DNA of 64,000 nucleotides from assembly GCF_050971785.1 (NCBI RefSeq), contig NZ_JBPCCU010000011.1:186001-250000 (forward strand), written 5' to 3'. The notes beneath the pieces are model-generated. The model saw only the letters and a program-made list of their open reading frames with translations, had not been told where the DNA came from and ran no database searches. This stretch comes from Actinomadura_E scrupuli. GTDB taxonomy: Bacteria > Actinomycetota > Actinomycetes > Streptosporangiales > Streptosporangiaceae. Positions 52,437 through 61,954 of the stretch are shown one piece after another (the stretch's first letter is position 1; the number at the start of each line of letters is the position of its first letter). Both the position numbers and the translations under genes were made by a program.

Positions 52437-53390
52437 TCAGCCGACCTCCAGCAGGGTCTTGCCCACGGTGGCCCGGGACTCGATGGCCGCGTGCGCCTCG
52501 GCCGCCCGCTCCAGCGGGAACCGCTGCCCGATCACCGGCCGAAGCCGGCCGGCCGCCCCCTCGGCCAGCGCGCTCCGGGTGAACGCGCGCATCTCCTCCG
52601 GTGTCGCTCCCGGCCGCACCAGCGTCACGCCGCGCTCCGCGGCGGCCTCCTCCGCGATGCCCGCCCACGAGCCGCTGGCCAGGCCGTAACTGAGCATCCG
52701 GCCGCCCCGGTCGAGCAGCCCGAACGCCGATCTGCCGAGGGCACCGCCGACCCCGTCGAACACCACGTCCACCCCGCCGGCGGCCGCCCGTACCCGTCCC
52801 TCCCAGCCGGGCTCCCGGTAGTCGACCACCACGTCGGCACCGAGACCGCGCGCCACCTCGGTCTTACGGGCCCCGCCGGCGGCCGCGACGACCCTGGCTC
52901 CGGCGGCCTTCGCGAGCTGGACGAGCAAAGTGCCCACCCCACCGGCCGCCGCCTCGACCAGCACCCGGTCCCCCTCGCGTACGGCCGCCGCCCGCACCAG
53001 CATGGTGGCCGTGCGCCCGTCGGCCAGCAGCGCCACCGCGGCGTCGAGCTCCAGCCCCTCGGGGACCTCGAAGAGCCCGCCCGCGTCCACGGCGGCACGC
53101 TCGGCATAGCCGCCCGAACCCCCGGTGGAGCCGACCACCCGCCTCCCGAGCAGTTCCTCGCCGGCTCCGGCGCCGGCCGCCGTGACCACCCCGCCGACGC
53201 CGTTGCCCGGGATCATCGGCAACGCCACCGTGAACGGGCCGTTCCCGCCGCGGACCTGGGTCTCCACGAAGGTGATGTTGGCGAAGACCACCTCGACCAC
53301 CACCTGCCCGGGCCCCGCCACCGGATCCGGGGCGTCCGCCGCGACGAGCACCTCCGGCCCGCCGAACTCCTTCAACCACACCGCACGCAT
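52437..53390 (-). CDS. zinc-free NAD(P)-dependent quinone oxidoreductase
   Basis: A 317-residue medium-chain oxidoreductase: GPGQVVVEVVFANITFVETQVRGG, MIPGNGVGGVVTAAGAG, AAAGGVGTLLVQLAKAAGARVVAAAGG. No zinc ligands, so QOR type. It reduces quinones or enones with NADPH. ATG start behind TGGCCTC; convergent/tandem with recQ by 82 bases. Confidence 0.9.
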   Translation of the reverse strand: MRAVWLKEFGGPEVLVAADAPDPVAGPGQVVVEVVFANITFVETQVRGGNGPFTVALPMIPGNGVGGVVTAAGAGAGEELLGRRVVGSTGGSGGYAERAAVDAGGLFEVPEGLELDAAVALLADGRTATMLVRAAAVREGDRVLVEAAAGGVGTLLVQLAKAAGARVVAAAGGARKTEVARGLGADVVVDYREPGWEGRVRAAAGGVDVVFDGVGGALGRSAFGLLDRGGRMLSYGLASGSWAGIAEEAAAERGVTLVRPGATPEEMRAFTRSALAEGAAGRLRPVIGQRFPLERAAEAHAAIESRATVGKTLLEVG

Positions 53391-53721
53391 GAGGCCACCA
53401 CTTCCGATCGGTTCGGGACCGATCCTGCAACCTCGACCAGAGTTGAGGTCAAGCGCGGTGGAGCGCCTGGGAGCGACTGATGACGTGAGTAGCTATCGAC
53501 AACAATCCTCCGATGTCCGATATCTACGTCATGCCAATTCTGTAGAGCAAGGGTAGCTATTACGTATATGACGCGATTTGCAGAGATCAGCAGAAACATG
53601 GTGTACCGCTGCCACCGTTTTCACCACCAGGCACATCCCGAACTGTAGATTGATCGGCGTCCGAACCGTCACGGCCTTCGGTCAGTACGTCCGGGGGCCA
53701 TTCGCCATAGAGGGAGAGGTC
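53391..53721. other. lower-GC intergenic region
   Basis: About 331 bases without a gene. It is clearly AT-richer than surroundings. Direct copies of GTAGCTAT (near 53489 and 53552) and TGACGT/ACGTCA halves are visible. It could contain promoters for the DUF397 gene and the quinone oxidoreductase. Confidence 0.4.
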
Positions 53722-53928
53722 GTGGCCGCTCAAAGTATGCCGCCGATCTGGCGAAAGAGCACATATAGTGGGGACCCGTCGATCGGCACATGCGTCGAGG
53801 TCGCCGCCATAGGGGACACCCGGGCCATCCGGGACAGCAAGAATCCGAACGGGCCAAAGCTGTCCTTCTCCGTGCGGGACCTGCGGGGCCTCATCACGTC
53901 CATCAAGCATAACGAGCTGGAGCTCTAG
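53722..53928 (+). CDS. DUF397 domain protein
   Basis: A 68-residue protein: IWRKSTYSGDPSIGTCVEVAAIGDTRAIRDSKNPNGPKLSFSVRDLRGLITSIKHNELEL. This is the DUF397 signature (WRKSxYS...CVEVA...VRDSK). GTG start behind GGGAGAGG. DUF397 genes normally sit beside an XRE-type regulator; none is seen here. Lower GC than the main genome. Confidence 0.8.
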   Translation: MAAQSMPPIWRKSTYSGDPSIGTCVEVAAIGDTRAIRDSKNPNGPKLSFSVRDLRGLITSIKHNELEL

Positions 53929-54384
53929 TCTCCTCAGCGAGTGCGGCGGGTGCGGCATGTCTCACGGTCGCACCCGCCTTCCACCGATACACGCGAGTCC
54001 CCGCTCGAACGCCTTACCCGTCAAAGCGCGCCGAACGGCAAAACCCATCCGCGCCACAGCTCGCTCTGGCGAGATCTCTTGTCACACGACAGCCGACTAC
54101 TCAGCGGTTGCGGACGATCAATATCTACCTTTTTGGTCAAGTCAATACGCGACTCAGTCAAGGGAGTGTTGACTCCCAAGTCTGGACAATAGATTCGACC
54201 CGGCATATAATATGCCGAGTTGCGCCCCAATTGTCAACTCTGGACATCACAATTCTCCATAGAATGAGGCGACCGCCGAAAAAGCTATGACAACCGCGAC
54301 CAGCGCATCCATCAGTGCGGTCAGCGGGCAGCGGCGCCCTTTTCGCCTGGCCTATTGCACCTCGCAACAGAGTGGAAGAGGTAG
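53929..54384. other. AT-rich intergenic region with palindromes
   Basis: About 456 bases with no credible gene. A perfect palindrome CGGCATAT A ATATGCCG at 54201-54217 contains TATAAT. A small hairpin GGGAGT/ACTCCC lies at 54162-54177. TCTGGACA half-sites at about 54181 and 54240 echo the TetR operator words at 18100, but without the second half. Confidence 0.45.
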
Positions 54385-54603
54385 ATGATCAGCCACGGTG
54401 AACCAGGTGAGAGCCCATGGCGCAAGAGCAGCAAATCCGACAACAATCCTGCTGGCTGTGTCAGCTTGGCCTTGATTGGGGGCAGCATTTTCATCCGTGA
54501 CAGCAAAGACGCAGACAACAAAATGATAGAACTATCGAGAAGCGTTCTGCGAGACTTTATCGTTGCCACAAAAGCCGGTAATTTCGATCTCAGACGTGAG
54601 TAG
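54385..54603 (+). CDS. DUF397 domain protein (divergent)
   Basis: A 72-residue protein: SPWRKSSKSDNNPAGCVSLALIGGSIFIRDSKDADNKMIELSRSVLRDFIVATKAGNFDLRRE. DUF397 pattern with some changes (CVSLA for CVEVA). Low GC, ATG start behind GAAGAGG. It ends two bases before the convergent large TPR gene ends. Possibly a small partner of the conflict system; unproven. Confidence 0.75.
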   Translation: MISHGEPGESPWRKSSKSDNNPAGCVSLALIGGSIFIRDSKDADNKMIELSRSVLRDFIVATKAGNFDLRRE

Positions 54604-54605
54604 GA

Positions 54606-57600
54606 TCAGACCGGGATGGGATAGATATCGCAGTCGGCCCTGACGCTCTGACCGGCGGCGATCGTTCCAGGATGAGAATCGCCGAGGACGTCCCGATAAC
54701 GAGCCAGGGCATCTGCGAACAACGCCTTCGCCTCTGCCTCCTCGCCGGCGGCCCGTAGGTCGAGAGAGTAGTTGAGCGAGCACGCCACGGTGGTGGGATG
54801 ATCCTCGCCGAGCGTTCGCCGGGCACGCTCGATATTCATCCGGTCGAGTTCAAGTGCCTCCGCGACCCGACCGAGAGCGAACAGATCGCTTGCCAGGTTG
54901 ATGGCGCAGACCAGGCTGCGCGGATGGTCCTCGCCAAGCACCTCGGTCAGCTTCCGCAGCGCCGCCTGGTCCATCTCCAGCGCTTCGGCGGCTTGATCGT
55001 TAAGCCGCAGGGTCACGGCCAGGTTGACCCTGGCGCTGGAGGTGTTCGGGTGATCAGGACCGAAGATCGCCTCATACTGGCGGCCGGCCTCCATCGCCAG
55101 CTCGATGGACCCGTCCAGGTCACCGGTCTGCCGCAGATTGATGGCATGGTTGAGCGCCGACGCCAACGCCCCCGGGTGACTTTCACCGTAGCGCCGACGG
55201 TACGAGGCCAGCGCCTTCTCGGACAGCTCGAGCGCGCGTTGATGCTCGCCGATCTTGCGCTCCACCACGGAGAGAATACTCAGACTCTCAATCGCGCCGG
55301 GATGGTCCGCCCCATACCGCAGCCGATACCACCCCTCCGCCTGCGCGACCAGGTCCCGGGCCTCGGAATACCTGCCCCGTTCCATCTCGTCGATCGCCAG
55401 CGCGACGAGCGTACTGAGGGTGCTGATGTGGTCTTCGCCGAGATCACGGATCTTGTTCTGGTAGGTCTGCTGGTCGAGCTCGCGGGCAGCGGCCGGATTA
55501 CCGGTAAGACGCAGGTCGATGGCATAGAGGTGCGCCTGATCCAGCGTCAGGGGATCATTGGCGCCGAATCTGCGCTGCATTACCTCGAAGGAGGCCCGGT
55601 CCAGTTCCAGTGCGTCGCCGAACCGGCCGAGATAGCGCAAATCCGCTCCGACGTACGTCTGCGCTTCCAGCGTCTTCTCGTCTTCCATGCCGAGCTGCTC
55701 GGCGAGGAGGTCACGGACATGCACGTGATGGGTGTAGGCCTCCTGGAATCTACCCAGGATCCGCAACGCCCGCCCGAGTCGCAGGCCTGCCGACAGGGTC
55801 TGCTCGTGCTCCGCACCGAGCTTGGCGGTCCAGGCGTCCACCGCCTGCTGGGCGAGGTCCAGGAAGCCCTGGTGGTCGCCCCAGCTGAAGAGGAAGTCGA
55901 TCTGGTTGAGCACGAGCTGGCGGGCCCACTTGTCGTCACAGTCGATGACGCCCGAGTAGAGAACATGCGGTAGCAACTCCGCGTACTGCGGCCACTGTGT
56001 CCTCAGATCGGGGTTGTCGGGGTCGGCTTTGGTGAGCAACTGGTGGCCGCAGTGCCGGAACTCCGCGACCTCCTGGGCGGTGAGCTGGCCGACGAGGACC
56101 CGCTGCACCAGCCGGTGCAGGGTGATGGTGCCGGTCCGATGGCTGATCTTGGCCAGCGCGTACTGGTTGATCGAGCGCATGGCCCGGCCCAGTCTCACCG
56201 GGTCACCGAGCGCCTCCAGCAACTCCGGTGGGCCGTCGACGTTCCGCGCTCCAGACAGGAGCCGGCGGGAGATGGGCTCCGGGGCGAAGAACGCGCACAC
56301 CTGCAGCAGTTGCAGGGCCGCCGGATCGCTTTCGTGCAGACGATCCAGTGAGACGTTCCAGGCCGCGGCGACCGGAAGTTCGTAGGCCGTCGGCGCCGCG
56401 TCGCCGAGCAGTTCGGTTGCTTTATGGTGGTTCTTCTGGAAAAGGTTAAGGTATTCCTCGACCGGCATTCCGGTCTCTGCCAGCCATACCGCGGCCTGCT
56501 CGATGGCCAGCGGCAGGTCGCCCAGCACCGCGGCCAGCTTGTCGGCGTTCTCGTCACTGAGCTGCGGGCCCCGTAGGTTGAGCAGTGCCTTGCTCTCCTC
56601 CCGTTTGAACACGTCGACCTCGAGCGAGCTGGCCACGCTGGTCCAGGCCTGGTTTCGCGAGGTGACCAGGATCTTCCCGGGACCGTTGGTCGGAAAGAAT
56701 CCGCGTACCTCTTCGAGCTGCTCGGCATTGTCGAATACCAATAGCCAATTGTGGTAGGGGCGGCCGAGCCGCAACGCCTCACGAACGGCGGGTACCGCTA
56801 CGTTGACCTCCTGGCTCACCTTGAGGTCCAGTTGAGCGGCGAGTTCGACGAGCGCCTGCTGGATCTGGCCGGGCCGTTCGGCGGGAATCCACCAGATAAG
56901 GTCATAGTCGCCGGTATGACGGTGAACGTATTCGATGGCGATCTGGGATTTTCCCACACCGCCCATTCCGTGCAGGGCCTCCGGCAGAACCGCGGTGGTG
57001 CCCACGGACAGCCGCCGGTGCAGATCCGCGAGGATGTCCTCCCGTCCGGTAAAGCTGATGTTCCGTGCCGGAACATTTCCCCATACCGGCGGCGGCTCAT
57101 TCGAAGGGCGTTCGGGTGCGGGGGGAATATTCCTGATGGTCACACCGACTCCCGGGGGGATAACCTTGGGCTGAGGCGCCGGCCTTTCAGCGACCGGACG
57201 GGCGTCGACATGGGTATCCATGGCTGAACGGATACCCATGTTGACATCCGGGTCAATATCATTGCCAGGTCTGTTTTCATCATGCTCTGGTCGATGATTT
57301 GGTTTTCCCGTTAGCGGCGGCCTCACCCGGTGGACGGCAGCCTCGAGTTCGTGCGCCTGGCGCCGGTAGGGGCCGGCGAGTGCGCGCAAAGCGTGCAGGG
57401 CGGGCTCGGCGAACACGATGTCGGCCGCGTCGAGAGCCGGTGGTGTGGCGTCGTTCGGGGCTCTGATCATGGCGACCAGCTCCCGGAGCAGCCGTACCCG
57501 GTCACCCAGGTGGACCCCCAGCATGGTCAGGACCCGGGCGGTCTCCGAGCGGCGTCCCGACGCGAGCAACTCCGGCCGCACACCGTCCACGAAGTCGTAA

Positions 57601-59060
57601 CTGACCTGGTCGATGGGCTCGGGCCCGCGGCGTCGGCCACCGGGGCGGCCGACCCGGCGGAGCAGACCGCTGCCGATCAGCTCGGACAGGTCGGACGGCC
57701 TGGATCGCGGCAGCATGACCCGCTGGACCAGCCGCATCACTCCGATGTTGAGCGGCACCGCGGCCAGGTGAACCGCCAGCGCGAAGGACGTGGGCGTCGC
57801 GGTGGCCCGGAACCGCCGTACCAACTCGGCAGGCAGGAGCTCGGCACCGATGCCACGATCCTCGTCCGCCCGGAGATGCGGTCCGGAGGCGTCCGCCCCG
57901 CACACCGCCACCGCGCCGAACCACCGATGGCGGACCGCCGCCACGAATCCGGCCCACTTCGACAGTTGCGCGGGCTCGATTTCGACCATGGGCACACAGA
58001 CCTCGCCCGGTGCCCGCACCGGTTCGTCGTCGGCCGCCGCGGACTCGACGTACCGCACCGCGTAGTGGCGATTGCCGGCGCCCGCCTCCGTGGTGGACAG
58101 CCACGCCGGACGGGTCGTGATCCCGGTACGGCGCCACTGCCGACGCGGCAGCACGTTGACGATCGCGACCGGGCAGGACCGCGCCCACACCGCCATCAGC
58201 CGCTGCACCGCCGCCGAATGCCAGGCGTCGCCGACCCCATCGGTCAGCACCAGGATCAACCGCCGGCCCAGCGAACCGAGGTTCGCCAGTGACACCGCCG
58301 GCCGCGCTTGACCCGCCGGATCAGCGCCCCGCAGCATCAAGGCGGACGGATCGGCGACATCGGTGTCCAGCAGATGCACCCGGACGACCCGGAACGCGCC
58401 CACCGTGCCGATGGTGTCGATCAGCTGATCGCACATCGGGCGGTGCAGGCTCGCGAACCTGCTGTCATCCACCACGACGTCGAGTTCGAGCCAGCGCTCC
58501 CGCACCGGACGCACCTCGGGCAGCCACAGTCCGTCCTGCGCGACACGCTCCGCCGTGGCCTCGTCGTCGAGTTCCTCCTCGCCCCGGCGCGAATCCACCC
58601 GCCGCCGCAAGGGCCGCAGCGCACGGGCGATGTCACGTCTGTTGAGCAGAGGCGGTACCCCGTCGATGAGATCGGAGAACGCGACCGGAGCCTCCAGGAC
58701 GGAGACCAGCGGCAGCGGAGCGATCGGCGATACGTACTCGGGCCGCGCGAACGCCGGCGAAAGAGACGGCCACCGCTGCTCCTCGTGCCGACGATCCCCG
58801 GTCTCGGGAAGAGCGCCGAGGTGCTCCTCGCCACGCTGGTCAGTGGCCTCTTCGCGCGATGGCTCCGATGAGCGCCGCGGAGCGGACGGGCCGGTCTCGG
58901 CTGGGAGGCCCGCCGGCGGCTCCTGGCCCGCGCGGCGCGCGGCCGCATACTGCTGGGCCGCCAGCCAGAGGGCGTCCGCCACCTCGTTCCAGGCGGGCCG
59001 CGCCGGGCCACCCGATCCCAGGGTGTCCGGCCGTCCTCCGTCCGGAGCCCGGCCGTTCAC
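54606..59060 (-). CDS. vWA-like/NB-ARC/TPR protein (SAV_2336/FxsT-like)
   Basis: A 1484-residue signalling protein. Residues about 1-640 hold a SAV_2336-type N-terminal region with a von Willebrand A-like stretch (RWLELDVVVDDSRF near residue 193) whose metal-binding DxSxS is degenerate. Next, FTGREDIL (about 670) leads an NB-ARC ATPase with P-loop GMGGVGKSQIAIEYV near residue 695, Walker B WLLVFDNAE, TSRNQAW and GDLPLAIEQAAVWL. The rest from about residue 1050 is more than eight TPRs of the LGxxHPxT type. It resembles FxsT of FxSxx-COOH systems. The GTG start overlaps the MoxR stop (GTGA). It likely senses a signal through the TPRs and oligomerises on nucleotide. Confidence 0.85.
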   Translation of the reverse strand: MNGRAPDGGRPDTLGSGGPARPAWNEVADALWLAAQQYAAARRAGQEPPAGLPAETGPSAPRRSSEPSREEATDQRGEEHLGALPETGDRRHEEQRWPSLSPAFARPEYVSPIAPLPLVSVLEAPVAFSDLIDGVPPLLNRRDIARALRPLRRRVDSRRGEEELDDEATAERVAQDGLWLPEVRPVRERWLELDVVVDDSRFASLHRPMCDQLIDTIGTVGAFRVVRVHLLDTDVADPSALMLRGADPAGQARPAVSLANLGSLGRRLILVLTDGVGDAWHSAAVQRLMAVWARSCPVAIVNVLPRRQWRRTGITTRPAWLSTTEAGAGNRHYAVRYVESAAADDEPVRAPGEVCVPMVEIEPAQLSKWAGFVAAVRHRWFGAVAVCGADASGPHLRADEDRGIGAELLPAELVRRFRATATPTSFALAVHLAAVPLNIGVMRLVQRVMLPRSRPSDLSELIGSGLLRRVGRPGGRRRGPEPIDQVSYDFVDGVRPELLASGRRSETARVLTMLGVHLGDRVRLLRELVAMIRAPNDATPPALDAADIVFAEPALHALRALAGPYRRQAHELEAAVHRVRPPLTGKPNHRPEHDENRPGNDIDPDVNMGIRSAMDTHVDARPVAERPAPQPKVIPPGVGVTIRNIPPAPERPSNEPPPVWGNVPARNISFTGREDILADLHRRLSVGTTAVLPEALHGMGGVGKSQIAIEYVHRHTGDYDLIWWIPAERPGQIQQALVELAAQLDLKVSQEVNVAVPAVREALRLGRPYHNWLLVFDNAEQLEEVRGFFPTNGPGKILVTSRNQAWTSVASSLEVDVFKREESKALLNLRGPQLSDENADKLAAVLGDLPLAIEQAAVWLAETGMPVEEYLNLFQKNHHKATELLGDAAPTAYELPVAAAWNVSLDRLHESDPAALQLLQVCAFFAPEPISRRLLSGARNVDGPPELLEALGDPVRLGRAMRSINQYALAKISHRTGTITLHRLVQRVLVGQLTAQEVAEFRHCGHQLLTKADPDNPDLRTQWPQYAELLPHVLYSGVIDCDDKWARQLVLNQIDFLFSWGDHQGFLDLAQQAVDAWTAKLGAEHEQTLSAGLRLGRALRILGRFQEAYTHHVHVRDLLAEQLGMEDEKTLEAQTYVGADLRYLGRFGDALELDRASFEVMQRRFGANDPLTLDQAHLYAIDLRLTGNPAAARELDQQTYQNKIRDLGEDHISTLSTLVALAIDEMERGRYSEARDLVAQAEGWYRLRYGADHPGAIESLSILSVVERKIGEHQRALELSEKALASYRRRYGESHPGALASALNHAINLRQTGDLDGSIELAMEAGRQYEAIFGPDHPNTSSARVNLAVTLRLNDQAAEALEMDQAALRKLTEVLGEDHPRSLVCAINLASDLFALGRVAEALELDRMNIERARRTLGEDHPTTVACSLNYSLDLRAAGEEAEAKALFADALARYRDVLGDSHPGTIAAGQSVRADCDIYPIPV

Positions 59061-60181
59061 TCGACCGCCTCATGGGTCAAGCGCTGCCAGATCAGGCCGA
59101 GGAGCCGCTGCCACGAACCATCGGCCGTGTGCGCCCCGGATGTGGCCAGGAACACGGCATTGAGCAGTTGGTCGGCCGCCAGAGCGCCGTGCAGCCGCCG
59201 GTGTTCCAGGAATTCATAGACCATTTCGGAAAGGTGCTCGTCAGCTTCATCAGCGAAATGGGCTACTACCATGTTCGCCAGCCTGTCTTCATCCGGCTCC
59301 CCCATGTCGAATCGAAGACAACGCCGCAAAAATGCCGAAGGGAACTCTCTCTCCGCGTTACTCGTAATGATTATAAGAGGGAACGCATGACATTGCACGT
59401 GCCCGTCTACGATAGTGGCCTGAACGCCAGGATCTGCTGTATTGACCTTGACTGAGGGCTCCCGAGCACTTACCCTTACGAGCTCAGGAATCCGATATTC
59501 CCCCTCTTCAAAGACATCGAGCAGGTCGTTCGGCAGATCGATATCGCTTTTGTCGAGCTCGTCGATGAGAAGTACTCGCGGCAGCTCAAAGGGCAGCAGC
59601 GCCGTGCCCAGCGCCCCGAGTCGCACATAGTCCCCGATGCCCGACGCGCCGTCCTCATCGCCACCCCCGCCGGGTGAGTGCCGCGCCGCCGCGGCGTCCT
59701 GCACCCGGCCGATGGCGTCATAGGCGTACAGGCCGCTGCCGAGCGTGCTGCGGCTGCTGATCGGCCAGCGCAGCACCCGGCCCAGCCGCAGTTCACGGCT
59801 CACCCGGTAGGCCAGACTCGACTTGCCGACGCCCGGCTTTCCGGTCACCAGCAAGGGGCGACGCAGGTAGAGCGCCGCGTTGACGGCGTCGAGTTCCCTG
59901 GGATCGGCCTGACGGACTCGCAGGTTCTCGACCGGTCCGAGCCTGCGCCTCAGATCGGCGTCGTCCACGGGTGGCGGCGGCTGCACCCGACCGCCCGGGA
60001 AGGAACGCCAGGGCGGCGGAGGGGGGAGTAATTCCCGCAGATCGATGTCATGGAGCGGACGCCCCGTGCCGCGATAGATCCACCAGGACGCCGATTCACG
60101 ATCATCGGTCATTTCCGCCGATGCGCCATTGAATCGCCCGTCACCGCCCTGAGAGGATCCGGCCTGCTCATCAGCGCTCAT
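59057..60181 (-). CDS. MoxR-type AAA+ ATPase
   Basis: A 374-residue AAA+ protein. Walker A GKPGVGKS at residues 114-121, Walker B LLIDELDK near 204-211, sensor 1 IITSNAEREF near 271-280, and arginine-finger region AFLRRCLRF. A Pro-rich N-terminus is unique. This is the MoxR partner of vWA proteins; it remodels them with ATP. ATG start at 60181. It is translationally coupled to the vWA-like NB-ARC protein, supporting a functional pair. Confidence 0.9.
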   Translation of the reverse strand: MSADEQAGSSQGGDGRFNGASAEMTDDRESASWWIYRGTGRPLHDIDLRELLPPPPPWRSFPGGRVQPPPPVDDADLRRRLGPVENLRVRQADPRELDAVNAALYLRRPLLVTGKPGVGKSSLAYRVSRELRLGRVLRWPISSRSTLGSGLYAYDAIGRVQDAAAARHSPGGGGDEDGASGIGDYVRLGALGTALLPFELPRVLLIDELDKSDIDLPNDLLDVFEEGEYRIPELVRVSAREPSVKVNTADPGVQATIVDGHVQCHAFPLIIITSNAEREFPSAFLRRCLRFDMGEPDEDRLANMVVAHFADEADEHLSEMVYEFLEHRRLHGALAADQLLNAVFLATSGAHTADGSWQRLLGLIWQRLTHEAVE

Positions 60182-60351
60182 CAGCGACGTCCCTCTCTAG
60201 CATGCTGGAGACAGGAAACGGTTCTGCGTGCCGGGTCCTCTTAGGCGTCACGAGTTTTCCGCGATTGTCCCTCTCAGCCGGTCCCATTTACAAGCTTTTC
60301 CCTATTAAAGCGTTTCCTCTATTGCTCTTAAGTGACCGACCAAAACCGAAA
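60182..60351. other. AT-rich spacer between the VMAP-like and MoxR genes
   Basis: About 170 bases without a gene, unusually AT-rich on the MoxR side. It may carry a promoter that separates expression of the MoxR and vWA-like genes from the VMAP-like gene. Confidence 0.4.
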
Positions 60352-61854
60352 TCACCCCTGGGGCAGCCGGAGCGCCTGTGGCTCGCCGAGAAAGTGATCC
60401 GGGTTGTCGTAAAGAAGGGTGAGGGGGCCTACCGCCGCCGGGCCATTCACGTCATTGGCCGGTCCGGCACCGCGCAGTCGCTTGACCTGGGCCGGCAAAT
60501 CGCGGAGATCCGGGCGTTCCACTACGTCTCGCAGTACGTCCGCGAGTTGCGCACCGGGGGGCTCGCCGCGATGCCAGAGCACCACGGGCACCCCGGCCCG
60601 CAAGGCCATGCGCAGTTCCGTGCGACCCGGTTCCCGGTCCGGTGCCGAGCTCAGCACGTACGCCACGACGTTCGGTTCCGCCATCAGCCGGCCGCGCAGC
60701 CGGTCGGGTTCCCATGGCCGCTCCAGCTCCGGCCACTGCACCATGCACCGCGCCGCCTGCTGCAGCACTCGCCAGCGCTGCCGCCACACCCGGTGCAGCG
60801 TCAGGTCGTACATCCGCTCATGGCTGCGCACGATGACCTCGTATTCCATGCCCAGCGGCGTCGGATACGGCTCTTCCGGCGGATCGCGGGTCCACTCGTC
60901 CGGTGCGAGGCTCAGCAGGTCGAGCGGAAGCACGAACTCTAGGACCAGCGAGTCGTCGAGCTGGTAGGCCCAGCCCCCTTCGGCCTCACGGATGAGCCGG
61001 CTCACGCTCTCGGGGACCTCATCGAACCGGAGCACCTGATCCTCACCCGGTTCGGGCCGCCACTCCAGCGGCTGGATCTGCCGCCAGTGCGAGAGCCTGA
61101 CATACCTCTCCTCCGCGGCCACGTCGTCGAGCGGCTCCAGCTGGATGATCAGATAGATCGGCAGATCGGGATCGCCCAGGTGAAGCTCCGTGTCGTCCTG
61201 GAAACTCTCCAGCAGATCGGCCGCGCGCCCGTCCCCCGACTTGCGCAGCACGGCCAGCTGCTCCGCCATCCACTCGCGCAATCGCGCCGACAACCAGGCC
61301 GCGTCGGCACGCGGTGTGTGCGAGGACGCCTGGCGATCCATCACCCGGATGAGCAGGTCGACGAACAGCAGGTGGGGCGGCAGGCCTCGCGGGCCGGTGT
61401 TGGCGTCCAGCAGGATGGAGAAGGCCTGCCACGCGTCGTCCAGCCTGCCCGGGGCGCCCATACCGCGATCACCGGCCGCGGCATGGTAGATCCGGGTCAG
61501 GGACGGCATCGTGAAGCCCTGGAGAAGCTCCTTGATCTGCATTTCGGCGTCCGAGGCGAGCAGATCCGCGACCGGGCCGACTCGCCGCCGCACGAAAGCG
61601 GCCGCGTAGGTCCCGCCCGCCAGGTAGTCGACCACCGCGAGCATCGCGTCCATCCCGCCAGGCCGATCCCGGCACGCCACCACGACGTTGTAGAGATAGG
61701 CCTTGGGACTGTTGTGCGACGTGACCAGCAGCGGGCTGCCCAGGTACTCCCCGATGGCGTGCACGAACATGGTCCGGCCGCCCTCGTCCTGGAGATCACG
61801 AATCTCGGCCAGCGCTGCCGCGATCTCGACGGCGTTGCCCCCTGTCCCGTCCAT
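60352..61854 (-). CDS. VMAP-like protein (vWA-MoxR-associated) with EAD2-like N-terminus
   Basis: A 500-residue protein. The first about 95 residues (AALAEIRDLQDEGGRTMFVHAIGEYL ... VVACRDRPGGMDAMLAVVDYLAGG) resemble effector-associated domain 2 (EAD2). The C-terminal region (LVLEFVLPLDLLSLAPDEW, YEVIVRSHERMYDLTLHRVWRQRWRVLQ, AYVLSSAPDREPGRTELRMALRAGVPVVLWHRGE) is VMAP-like. No protease, TIR or nuclease motif is present. ATG start behind AAGGGG. In known systems VMAP links the vWA/MoxR pair to an effector. Confidence 0.78.
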   Translation of the reverse strand: MDGTGGNAVEIAAALAEIRDLQDEGGRTMFVHAIGEYLGSPLLVTSHNSPKAYLYNVVVACRDRPGGMDAMLAVVDYLAGGTYAAAFVRRRVGPVADLLASDAEMQIKELLQGFTMPSLTRIYHAAAGDRGMGAPGRLDDAWQAFSILLDANTGPRGLPPHLLFVDLLIRVMDRQASSHTPRADAAWLSARLREWMAEQLAVLRKSGDGRAADLLESFQDDTELHLGDPDLPIYLIIQLEPLDDVAAEERYVRLSHWRQIQPLEWRPEPGEDQVLRFDEVPESVSRLIREAEGGWAYQLDDSLVLEFVLPLDLLSLAPDEWTRDPPEEPYPTPLGMEYEVIVRSHERMYDLTLHRVWRQRWRVLQQAARCMVQWPELERPWEPDRLRGRLMAEPNVVAYVLSSAPDREPGRTELRMALRAGVPVVLWHRGEPPGAQLADVLRDVVERPDLRDLPAQVKRLRGAGPANDVNGPAAVGPLTLLYDNPDHFLGEPQALRLPQG

Positions 61855-61954
61855 GCCGTTCCCCTTCTGAGCAGGTCCGACTCCCCCTCCGCCCGGCTGG
61901 ATCACCGGCGGCCCCGTGGTCCGTTCCGAACGCCCTGCCGGCCGCGCGCGGCGC

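Noticed and set aside
54181..54250. Extra copies of the TCTGGACA TetR operator
   Set aside because: Only half-sites; the complementary arm TGTCCAGA is missing.
54385..54603. FxSxx-COOH precursor peptide next to the FxsT-like gene
   Set aside because: The protein ends in FDLRRE and matches DUF397; no FxSxx C-terminus and no radical SAM enzyme nearby.
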